Positions 56,180 through 64,000 of a DNA stretch of 64,000 nt are shown one piece after another. The stretch's first letter is position 1; the number at the start of each line of letters is the position of its first letter. The notes beneath the pieces are model-generated. The model made no database searches. It had not been told where the DNA came from and saw only the letters and a list, made by a program, of their open reading frames with translations. Made by a program: the position numbers and the translations under genes. Origin of the DNA: Heliocidaris tuberculata (taxonomy: Eukaryota; Echinodermata; Echinoidea; Camarodonta; Echinometridae); the NCBI GenBank assembly GCA_025618425.1, contig CM046842.1, positions 26,382,552-26,446,551 on the forward strand, given 5' to 3'.

Positions 56180-57432
56180 TCACTTGGCGTTTATCGCTTC
56201 TACCTTCTTCGCGTCTGGGGCGATGCCATTCTTGCCGATAGTGAAGCTGAAGAATGACAGGCTCTCTGCTCGGAAGACGCACTTCTCCGCGTTCAGCGTT
56301 AAGTTTCTTTCTTCCAGACTCTCCAATACTCTCGCTAACCTTCGGTCATGCTCACTGGTGTTGTCCGCGAAGACGATGATGTCATCAGATATATTCCTAA
56401 CGCCTTCAAGACCTGAAAGCGCTTGCTGGATTGCGTATTGGTAGACCTCTGATGCCGAAGACAGACCAAAGATTAGGCGTTTATATCTCATTACGCCCTT
56501 ATGAGTGACGAATGTTGTAATGTCTCTCGAGTCCTCGTCGATCTCAACCTGGTGATATCCCCATCTGAGGTCAAGTTTACTGAATACTGATGCTCCGTTG
56601 AGGGCCTCAAGTGTTTCCTCTAAGGTGGGGATGGGGTGCCTCTCACGAAGAACAGCTGCATTAGCCCTCTTCATATCGATACAGACTCTAACTTCACCAT
56701 TGGGCTTAGAGACGACGACTAGCGGACTGACCCACGATGTAGGTCCCGACACTGGCTCGATGATGTCTTTATCAATGAGTTCCTGTAACTTCGCTTCCAC
56801 CTTGTGTCTGAGGTGGAACGGGATTCGCCATGGAGGCTGAGCGACAGGCTTCACTTCGGGGTCGATGTGGACATGGACTTTGTACCCCTTAAGCTTGCCA
56901 AAACCGTTAAACACAGCTGGATATTTAGTCTTGATCTCATCAGCATAGTTGGAAGGGCTAGTGTCCATATGAACATGATGAACTGGCTCGGCACTTTCGA
57001 TACGAATGAGTCCAAGGAGTATCGATGTCGCTCTGCTGAGAAGACAGCCACTCTTTCCAGCAACAACTATGAATCGGGCTGTCGTTGAAGTGCCAGTCGA
57101 ACAGGATACAGTAGCGCTGAATTCCCCCTTCACTGGGAGAGGAGATGTGGCTCCATAGGGGAAAAGTCGAACGTGGCTGAGGGTCAATCTGAGTTCACTG
57201 GCGGCTGGACACTGGCCTCTCATCCAGTCATGTGTTGACGAATCAATAATGTTCACTGATGCTCCCGAATCAATCAGCATGTCGATGTCGACATCTGCTA
57301 CTCGAACACGAGTCTGAGGCCGTGAATGTCCGACAGTGAATAAATATTCCTCATAATTATGTCCATCACTCGTGTCTGGGGAACCCTGCTCCTGGTAAGC
57401 AGGCTGGAAATCACCATCTTCAGTGATATGGT
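56180..57432 (-). pseudogene. pol: Ty3/gypsy protease and reverse transcriptase
   Basis: An aspartic-protease block (DIDMLIDSGASVNIID) is followed by an RT with VCIDMKRANA, SKLDLRWGYHQVEIDEDSRD, KRLIFGLSSASEVYQ and the catalytic ISDDIIVFA. These are the family's metal-binding and template-grip motifs. The frame is open for over 400 codons, so the insertion is fairly young. The 3' end of this frame stops at a frameshift before RNase H. The N-terminal side is interrupted at 57433 by a MITE that separates it from gag. Confidence 0.92.
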
Positions 57433-57916
57433 CCCGGGGGGGGGGGGGCACTCACGTATATTGGTGGTACGGGGACGTGCCGCTTTGATGCCCCCCCCCC
57501 CTTTTTTCAGACCCCGATTTCCGTTCTCTAGATACTCAGTTCCGCTCAGGAGCCGCTCAGCCCCGCTCTGAAGACCCCCGTTATGAAACATATCCGTTCG
57601 CATGCGGCCGGGAGCGTGGCGGAAGCAGGGGTCGCTCGACCTGGTTTCGCGAGTCGCGCCCTAGGCCCTTTCGTCGCGCGAGCCTTGAAAACTGCTTCAG
57701 CTAGCTAGCTACTAGCGCTACACGGCGCGGGCGCGGCCCCCGGCGCGGCCCGTCCCGAGATCCTGCGATAGCGAAGGTGTACCGCCGATAAAGCGAGGTT
57801 AGTTTTGTAGTTCCCTAGACCCTGTTTTTCACTCTGCCCAATAGATCATAGTTCCCTAGACCCCGTATTTTACACCTTGAAGTCAGTTCCTTAGACCCCC
57901 TTTTCGGGGATTCGTG

Positions 57917-59176
57917 TAGCCTCTTGTCGAGGCCCTGGCGCTGTTGAAATCCTTGGCGATATGGAGGCAAAAAACCGAGGCGCTTGCGCCGAGGGCCTCT
58001 TGACACCCGATCTGAATTTCTTTTGTATTTCATTGTTTTGACGAATATTCCGACCAAATTTTGGTCGGTGAAAATCATCCAATAAGCGCGAGCTACCATG
58101 ACGTAATGTTAAATATTCATGACTCGACTGCACGCTATTTCTTACATGGCGTTCAACGTTTCTTCCCGACGAGTGATGACGATATTTGTAAGAGCTTAGA
58201 ATATGCCGCTAGAATGTTGAAGATTGACAGATTCAAAGATTTGCAAGTTGATGCAATCAAATCTGCACTTAAAGGACAAGATGTTTTTGTGAATCTGCCT
58301 ACTGGCTATGGAAAAAGTGTTATTTTTCACGCGCTACCGCTCTGTGCTGATTACCTCCGTGTGCCAGGGATGGAGAGTGAGGCTGCTGCTTCGCAAGGGC
58401 CAGGCGGATCCCCCGGGGCCTTGCCGGGCAGTGAAGTTGCTGGTAACTCCTTGGTTACATCATCATCTTCACGAAGCATTTTGTTGATTATTTCCCCTTT
58501 GGTGTCTCTGATGAGAGACCAGGTGAAGTCGCTCAAGAAACGTGGACTTCAAGCCATCTATCTTGGGGACGCTTCGTCACAAGATGTGACTTTAGAAGGT
58601 ATAATTTTGAATTTGACTCGGTCAAGATCTAAAAACTGTGTTAGTGTTATTTGTTAATAACACTGTAACAGTGTAAGACTAAGTCAACTTTTCAGAATTG
58701 ATGGAGATGCATCTATTGTTGAACGGTGACTTTTATCGCCCATCCTGCATTATTTGTAAATTATGATGATCTCTTGAGAAGTATGTACATTCGTCTTATT
58801 TCAAATTACCATGGTTTGTAAGCTAGAGATCGAATTCTTCATAATGTGCTTGTCGATCTGTGAATGTATTTTGAGCAAGAGATTTACGTAATCCCCCCCC
58901 CCCCAAAAAAAAATAATAGACTAGTCCAGAACTGAAGTAAGAAATCTTTGAGATTTCATTTGCCAATTTGCTGGGCGATCGCCGCGGTAATCTAACTATT
59001 CACGTTTTCATGCATAATTCAGTAGGAAATCGTGCCTCATGAATATATAATTCAGGTCGGGTGTCAAGAGGCCCTCGGCGCAAGCGCCTCGGTTTTTCTG
59101 ACTCGCTTCGCTCGCCACCAGAAATTTTGCCTCCATATCGCCAAGGATTCCAACAGCGCCAGGGCCTCGACAAGAG
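57917..59176. mobile_element. 1.26-kb inverted-repeat unit carrying a RecQ-type gene fragment
   Basis: GATTCGTG flanks at 57909-57916 and 59177-59184, while the intact MITE copy 2 has it once. The ends CCTCTTGTCGAGGCCCTGGC ... ATATGGAGGCAAAA and CCGAGGCGCTTGCGCC ... TTGACACCCGA are inverted repeats of about 95 bp on the left and 125 bp on the right. The left one lacks a 30-bp block. The left tip has four extra bases (TAGC). The unit carries no transposase. An open frame of RecQ helicase type lies inside. The structure is that of a transposon that captured host sequence. Confidence 0.85.
58106..58598 (+). pseudogene. Captured N-terminal part of a RecQ-type DNA helicase gene
   Basis: From the ATG at 58106 the frame shows a Q-motif-like start (FKDLQVDAIKSALKGQDVFV), a Walker A (LPTGYGKSVIF, residues 64-74) and motif Ia (ILLIISPLVSLMRDQVKSL, about 125-143). 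Motif II (DExH) and all later helicase motifs are absent. At 58598 a GAAG is followed by GTATAA, a plausible phase-1 splice donor. Open frame continues only to 58657 and then turns noncoding. This fits capture of a first coding exon plus part of its intron. RecQ proteins unwind DNA 3' to 5' in repair; this piece cannot do so alone. A chimeric transcript is possible. It lies antisense to the surrounding ZP gene and to the gypsy element. Confidence 0.75.
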
Positions 59177-59230
59177 GATTCGTGAGGCACACCCCCGTCA
59201 AAATATAATTCGAGTGCCCCCCCCCCCCGG

Positions 59231-60073
59231 GATATGGTAAATGTTGGAGCTACGGCAAACTCGAGCATAATGTCCCTTTTTGTGGCACTTCCTACAGTCT
59301 TGTCCTCGAGCTGGGCATTGGGAGTCACGTGCACGATGACCCTCGAGTCCACAATTGCCACAACACTTTTCCTGCTTAGGCTTATGATACCCCCGCCCAG
59401 GGGCTGGAGTGGAACAACCGGGGTGTCGAGAAGTCTGTGACCGGGGACGATCTGGCCGAACTGCTGGCGGCTTGGTTGGGGGCCGCCTCGCTTGAATGGT
59501 ATTCACTGCTGGAGAGGGTGAAGCATTAGACTGTTCGATCGACAAAGCCTGGTTGTCAGCTGCCTCGGCTGCTCGTGCAATCGATAAAAGTGTTGTAAGT
59601 GTCAGATTAGGCTCCCTTAGAAGACGTCTACGTAGCGGTTTCGATATGCACTTGTCTATGAATTGATCACGAATGTGTTCATCTTGCTGCTCTCCAAAGG
59701 CACATGTTGATGACGAAGAGCGAAGGCGAATATAAAAATCATCAACAGTCTCTGTAGTCTCCTGGATGCACTGACGAAATATGTGTCTCTGATAGGCTAC
59801 ATTCGTTTGTGGCTCAAAGTGCGTCGTTAGGGCCTGCACTTCCTGTTCATAGGTAGTTCCCGTATCAGGAAGGGTGTCGAAAAGCTGCTGCACCTCCAGG
59901 CCTGCACAATGAAGCAGCAAAGCCCTCCTGACATCTCCATCAGCTATCTCAGAAGCCTGCACATAGTAGTCGAATGACTTCTTCCACGTAGACCAGGCGG
60001 TCGAGGCACTGCCTCAGGCTGAGCTGGCAGCGAACGGTGGGGGCTGACTGAGCCCGTTCATCCTCGTCGCCAT
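59231..60073 (-). pseudogene. gag: Ty3/gypsy gag
   Basis: The likely start is the ATG at 60073. A TGA at 60014-60016 (codon 20) interrupts the frame. After it the frame runs open through a retrotransposon-gag core (STAWSTWKKSFDYY, RRALLLHCAG, FxRQCIQETTETVDDFYIRL) and two nucleocapsid-type knuckles (CGNCGLEGHRARDSQC and CRKCHKKGHYARVC). The second fits CX2CX4HX4C; the first is slightly irregular. The frame meets the MITE at 59231. Confidence 0.88.
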
Positions 60074-60783
60074 TTATTGTGTATTGGAGAGGGAGGCAGA
60101 GAGAGGAGACATGACAAGTTGACTTGGCTTGACGGTGACCAAATAACAAGTGTCCTTTATTAGCTGCTTCTCGTTCACATTAACTGTTGTGTGTATTACT
60201 TACACTGACATAATACATTCCCGGGGGGGGGGGGCACTCACGTATATTGGTGGTACGGGGACGTGCCGCTTTGATGACCCCCTTTTTCAGACCCCGATTT
60301 CCGTTCTCTAGATACTCAGTTCCGCTCAGGAGCCGCTCAGCCCCGCTCTGAAGACCCCCGTTATGAAACATATCCGTTCGCATGCGGCCGGGAGCGTGGC
60401 GGAGGCAGTGGTCGCTCGACCTGGTCTCGCGCCCTAGGCCCTTTCGTCGCGCGAGCCTTGAAAACTGCTCCAGCTAGCTAGCTACTAGCGCTACACGGCG
60501 CAGGCGCGGCCCCAGGCGCGGCCCGTACCGAGATCCTGCGATAGCGAAGGTGTACCGCCGATAAAGCGAGGTTAGTTTTGTAGTTCCCTAGACCCTGTTT
60601 TTCACTCTGCCCAATATTAGTAGATCATAGTTCCCAAGACCCTGTTTTTTTATACCTTGAAGTCAGTTCCTTAGACCCCCTTTTCGGGGATTCGTGAGGC
60701 ACACCCCCGTCAAAATATAATTCGAGTGCCCCCCCCCCCCCGGAATACATTATGGCATTGGTGGGAAAGTATACATGTTTACA
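60074..60783 (-). mobile_element. Probable gypsy 5' LTR and leader, split by MITE copy 2
   Basis: On the minus strand a TGTAAACATG start at 60783, an AATAAAGG polyadenylation-like motif at about 60157, and TGGTCACCGTCAAG (about 60139) just downstream fit an LTR followed by a leader. The MITE at 60220-60743 interrupts it. No second LTR exists in the window to test the boundaries, so they are provisional. Confidence 0.45.
60220..60743. mobile_element. hAT-like MITE (copy 2), intact, 524 bp
   Basis: AATACATT flanks at 60212-60219 and 60744-60751. Its left part matches 57433-57916 with few differences, through ATACTCAGTTCCGCTCAGGA, GAAACATATCCGTTCGCATG and GCTAGCTAGCTACTAGCG. Its right part matches 59177-59230. 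It contains one GATTCGTG where copy 1 has the nested insertion. Confidence 0.93.
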
Positions 60784-60885
60784 TCAAAGGAATGTAAATC
60801 GCGCGCACAGGAGTATCACATTTAGGGTCAAATGAAGTGCAATGGAAATAAACAAGATTGAAATGTAAACAATCAATGAACACAA

Positions 60886-60889
<4 letters not shown>

Positions 60890-60925
<36 letters not shown>

Positions 60926-60995
60926 GCTACTACTCCTACTCCTACTACTGATAACGATGATAATTAGAATAATAATAATAAGAAGAAGAAGAACA
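60890..60995. repeat. (ACT)n and AAT/AAG trinucleotide tract
   Basis: CTA triplets for about 50 bp, then mixed AAT and AAG triplets. Confidence 0.95.
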
Positions 60996-61242
60996 ATAAA
61001 ATGGTGATGATAATAAATGTAATGATAGAACACATAATTCATATTCAGTAACTTTCTGACAAACATGAGGATATTTGGGTACCCGTTTCCAGAGTATGAG
61101 GTGACGGTTGCCTGACTATCGGAAATTTAACCCCTCGGGGAGGCTGAAAGCATGAAATTCCCCCATCCCACCTCCCCTGCCTCGTTTACGCTTGTGACTT
61201 TAGCTATTAAAAATTATGTGCAAGTTTTATGGTATATAATAC

Positions 61243-61421
61243 CTGGGCTCTAAAATCGCACTCGTCGTACCGACTTTGGAGGACGATCTGACTGGTTCCT
61301 CTTCCGATACCGAAGCACCTCTCGTCCTCAAATTTGAGATCCCTCGGCTTGACTCTTCTATCGACCAATGACTTCTTTATATACACCGTCATGACTGTAC
61401 CGTTACACGTAACACGGATAT
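61243..61421 (-). CDS. ZP-domain gene, ZP-N exon
   Basis: This 179-bp exon has an acceptor (GATGCCTTCAG, phase 1) and a donor (CCCAG then GTATTA, phase 0). It encodes IRVTCNGTVMTVYIKKSLVD, DLKFEDERCFGI, TSQIVLQSRYDECDFRAQ. The VxCxGTxMxVxIxK start and the regularly spaced cysteines fit the ZP-N subdomain, the module that drives polymerisation. Its phase-0 end fits the phase-0 start of 54480-54886. Exons upstream (signal peptide, possible CUB domains) should be beyond the right edge. Confidence 0.85.
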
Positions 61422-61446
61422 CTGAAGGCATCGGTAGGTAAAGAGA

Positions 61447-61447
<1 letters not shown>

Positions 61448-61537
<90 letters not shown>

Positions 61538-61657
61538 AGGGTGTGTGGGGGAGAGTGTGTATGTGTGTGTGAGAGAGTGTATGAGAGAGGGTGTGTGTGT
61601 GAGAGAAAGAGAGAGAGAAAGAGAGAGGGATAGATAGAAAGGGGATGTATGAGGGAG

Positions 61658-61695
<38 letters not shown>
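61448..61695. repeat. (GA)n, (TA)n, (GT)n microsatellites next to the ZP-N exon
   Basis: GA at 61451-61481, TA at 61485-61533, GT/GA mixtures to 61695. These tracts start only about 27 bp upstream of the exon's acceptor. Confidence 0.95.
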
Positions 61696-61699
<4 letters not shown>

Positions 61700-62125
61700 C
61701 TTAATTAGGCGAATACTCTGACAGAGGGAGAAAGGCGCAACATCTCTGCCGAGAGCCAAAAAGCCATTAACTCAAATACGCCTACATAGAGTTAGCGCCC
61801 TTCTGGTTCTCTATATGACATTTTCAGCCCTCAAACTTAGTTTAGAAATTTGGAAGGGGGGAAAAAATAACCTTTTGAAATGCCTTTAGAAGCTGTGTTC
61901 ACCAGTACGCAAAATCTCTCTGTAACAGCTGTTCTAATCCTAAAGAGAAGAGTGAACTCTGGGAAAGGTAAAAATAATTTGTGAGCCTTCTCATTCCTTT
62001 CATGTCAGTTTGGAAGGACATCAAAGTAGAAATGTCCCCTGAAAAGGATTACTCTTTAAATGCCCTTATATTCAAAATTATGACAAGAAATAGCTGAAGT
62101 GTACTGGCCGAACATTCATGCCACA

Positions 62126-62947
62126 CAACCGCGTAGCCAGGATTTAGTTTTAGGGGGGCGGTTGTGAGCACGCGAAGCGTGCGAAATTGGTGACAAGCAC
62201 GCGAAGCGTGCTCCCCAGGGGGGTGGGTGCAGGGAGGAAGCGCGAAGCGCGAAAACTTTGACGTTTTAAAGCAAATTTGAGAGAAAGGTAACGGCTCGTG
62301 AAGCAAACTTTTTTAGGCGGAAACTTAGTTCGACGCACTGACTGCTTTTCAATTATTTGGACACAATACTGCACTGTATGTAACAGGGGTGGGTGCAGGG
62401 AGGGGGTGTTTCCCCCTTCCCGCGCGAAGCGTGAAAGCTCTGTCGTTTTAGCAAATTAGAGAGAAAGATAACGGCTCGTAGCACCTTTTTTAGGCGGAAA
62501 GTTAGTTTGACGCCCTGACAGCTTTTCAATTATTATTATTATACTGCACTATCATGTAATAGGGATGAGTGCTGTGAGGGGGGAGTTTCCCCCTTCCCGA
62601 GCGAAGCGCGAAAACTTTGACGTTTTAAAGCAAATTTGTCAGAAAGGTAAAGCAAACATTTTTTAGGCGGAAACTTAGTTCGACGCACTGACTCCTTTTC
62701 AATTATTTGGACGCAATACTGCACTGTATGTAACAGGGGTGAGTGCTAGGAGGGGGAAAATTTGACGTTTTAGCAAATTTTGAGAAAATGATAACGGCTC
62801 GTAGTGCCTTTTCAGGCCCTTTTCTTTCACTTCCCCCCGCTTTTTCGCTCTCCTTTTTTTTTTTTTTTTTTAGTTGGCGGTTTTTTTTTTTTTGGGGGGG
62901 AGGGGTGGCGACCGCCCCCATCGCCCCCCCCCCTGGCTACGCCCCTG
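62126..62947. mobile_element. hAT-like element with internal tandem repeats, 8-bp target duplication
   Basis: ATGCCACA flanks at 62118-62125 and 62948-62955. The ends are CAACCGCGTAGCCAGG and (reverse strand) CAGGGGCGTAGCCAGG. The interior holds about three and a half units of 166-176 bp starting near 62222, 62388, 62564 and 62738. Shared blocks are GGGTGxGTGCxxGGAGG, GCGAAGCGxGAAA, GATAACGGCTCGT, TTTTTTAGGCGGAAA and ACTGCACTGTATGTAACAGG. Noncoding. Confidence 0.88.
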
Positions 62948-63049
62948 ATGCCACATTAATTTGTGTGCAGTCCCATATCCCCATTTCTGCGTGCAGTGCA
63001 TTTGCTTTTCAGGGAGATTGGGTAAATTTCTTATCATTTTAATGATTCC

Positions 63050-63590
63050 AAAAACCTTACAGTATACACCAATTCCTTATGTTGACACATGATCAAACTT
63101 TCCCAATTGCTTTGAGCCAGTTTCTTTCACAATGTAATCTCAATTTATCTTTACCGATACCGATGATCTCAGCTAAGCCCGGCCCATACGAGGCGTTAGT
63201 TTACCATCGTCAATCGCTCCAACTTCAGTTAAATTCAATAGAATTCATGCTGCAGTAAGCAGGAAACAGTAGGCCCCACGCTTGCGATTGGCCTTGCGAG
63301 CACTAGAAGACAGGAGTTTGGCCGTATCTATTTGTGTTTCTGTGGAAATACTGCGCTTTGTTCAAAGAAGAAAATAGTGTCGGGAGCAAAACGAGCGTAG
63401 CTTGTATAGAAACCGATGGGGGCTTCCAAACGCTTGTCTTCGTACGCTAGCGAGGCCAAATGCACCCGGCGGGCCTACACTCCACAAAAGCACAGCCTGG
63501 TAACATCTTCTCAATCAGATTCTAGTCATTCTGACTAGGATTTTGTTCATTTTAATAGGATTCTGTTTACCTCAAACCCTACATGGGCCG
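63050..63590. other. No exon recognised
   Basis: CCCGGCCCATACGAGGCG at 63178 resembles the CTCACACGAAGCC/CCTCGTGTGAGCCGGGC blocks near 51065 and 51385, perhaps another old MITE family. No coding signal. Confidence 0.4.
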
Positions 63591-63591
63591 C

Positions 63592-63744
63592 GGAGCCGGG
63601 CGGGGGGGGGGGGGGGGGGGTCTTTTTTTAGTAGACACGTTAAAAAAATATCGGAAAAAGGCTTGAAAATCATCATTAATGAGTGAAATCAGATCAGCCC
63701 CCCCCCCCCACTTCCCCCACTTTCAAAAACGCTCCGCGGCCCTG
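63592..63744. mobile_element. GC-tipped MITE, 5-bp target duplication (copy 3)
   Basis: CCCTA at 63587-63591 and 63745-63749. It is inverted relative to copies 1 and 2: CATGGGCCGCGGAGCC at the left, ACGCTCCGCGGCCCTG at the right. Confidence 0.87.
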
Positions 63745-63812
63745 CCCTAAAGCTGGGACGTTGAACCAACCGAAGATAAAACTTAAGAGGTATCCACAGT
63801 TGAAGCCCTAGG

Positions 63813-63953
63813 ACTGGAAGCGTTTCGTCAAGCGTTTTGTCAGTGATTTTTACAGACAAATTTGCTCTCAGTCAATCAGATGCAAGGATTTCCGTAGCTT
63901 ATAACAGTTGTCGGTAAAAATCACTGACAAAACTCTTGATGAAACGCTCCCCT
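63813..63953. mobile_element. GTTTCATCAAGCG MITE (copy 4)
   Basis: Left GGAAGCGTTTCGTCAAGCG, right the inverse of GGGGAGCGTTTCATCAAG. The core is in the opposite orientation to copies 1-3 (GCTCTCAGTCAATCAGATGC). Confidence 0.88.
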
Positions 63954-64000
63954 AGCTTACCATAGAGATTTCGTAGTCTAGTCGATACGTCACCTGACTC

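Larger units (their letters stand above)
57433..59230. mobile_element. hAT-like MITE (copy 1), itself carrying a nested unit
   Basis: GATATGGT flanks at 57425-57432 and 59231-59238. The ends CCCGGGGGGGGGGG then CACTC and the inverse GAGTGCCCCCCCC then GG match copy 2 at 60220-60743. The MITE sequence runs 57433-57916 and resumes at 59177. The 1260 bp between are the nested insertion. The host gag and pol coding sequence is contiguous and in frame across the empty target. Confidence 0.93.

Noticed and set aside
57298..57603. Repeated MRTDMFHNGGLQSGAERLLS frame, also at 60180-60383
   Set aside because: It lies within both copies of the hAT-like MITE; nothing suggests that it is expressed or belongs to a protein family.
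2280..64000. CRISPR-like arrays
   Set aside because: The short repeats here are microsatellites or degenerate opposed units without regular spacers, and the genome is eukaryotic.

Overview
This is a eukaryotic, intron-rich, A+T-leaning nuclear window dominated by mobile-element debris. Compact CUB-domain exons with symmetric phase-1 introns, a ZP (zona pellucida) domain gene, many non-LTR retrotransposon relics, a Ty3/gypsy element, tRNA-derived SINEs and very many short inverted-repeat elements point to a marine deuterostome, most likely an echinoderm such as a sea urchin. That assignment is inference; nothing in the window names the species. Nothing looks bacterial or organellar.

Host genes. 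All convincing host exons lie on the minus strand. Right side: three exons of a ZP-domain protein (61243-61421, 54480-54886, about 51838-52091). They cover a ZP-N part, the central ZP part and the ZP-C end with a run of basic residues resembling a furin site. Left side: three tandem CUB exons (24603-24977, 23113-23484, 17538-17897), each a whole number of codons between phase-1 introns. CUB repeats normally precede a ZP domain, so these CUB exons probably start a second, paralogous gene that runs off the left edge, and the ZP gene probably has its own 5' exons beyond the right edge. A processed RPL34 pseudogene (25222-25432) sits just upstream of the CUB exons. A weak two-exon candidate for a small secreted peptide is on the plus strand at 9713-11005.

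Layout. 0-9 kb: foldback and inverted-repeat elements, L1/Tx1-like LINE relics, simple repeats. 9-17 kb: candidate small gene, a SINE, a 3' LINE piece, inverted-repeat elements. 17-25 kb: CUB gene, whose intron holds an elongated LINE relic, a MITE set in a (TA)n tract and a dead Tc1-like transposase. 25-36 kb: tandem noncoding repeats, a LINE with poly(A), two large copies of an AATTCCG-type repeat family, a polypurine/polypyrimidine inverted repeat, palindromes and a LINE ORF1. 36-51 kb: almost entirely repeats. 51-64 kb: ZP gene. Its 6.4-kb intron holds a 5'-retaining Ty3/gypsy copy.

The most notable structure is a nest of insertions in that intron. The gypsy copy received two copies of one hAT-like MITE, each with a clean 8-bp target duplication. 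One of these MITEs then received a 1.26-kb inverted-repeat unit carrying the first part of a RecQ-type helicase gene with what looks like its own splice donor. This looks like gene-fragment capture by a DNA transposon. Several other nonautonomous families can be delimited from the sequence alone, by target-site duplications of 8 bp, 5 bp or TTAA, and in three cases by an uninterrupted paralogous empty site or host reading frame in the same window.
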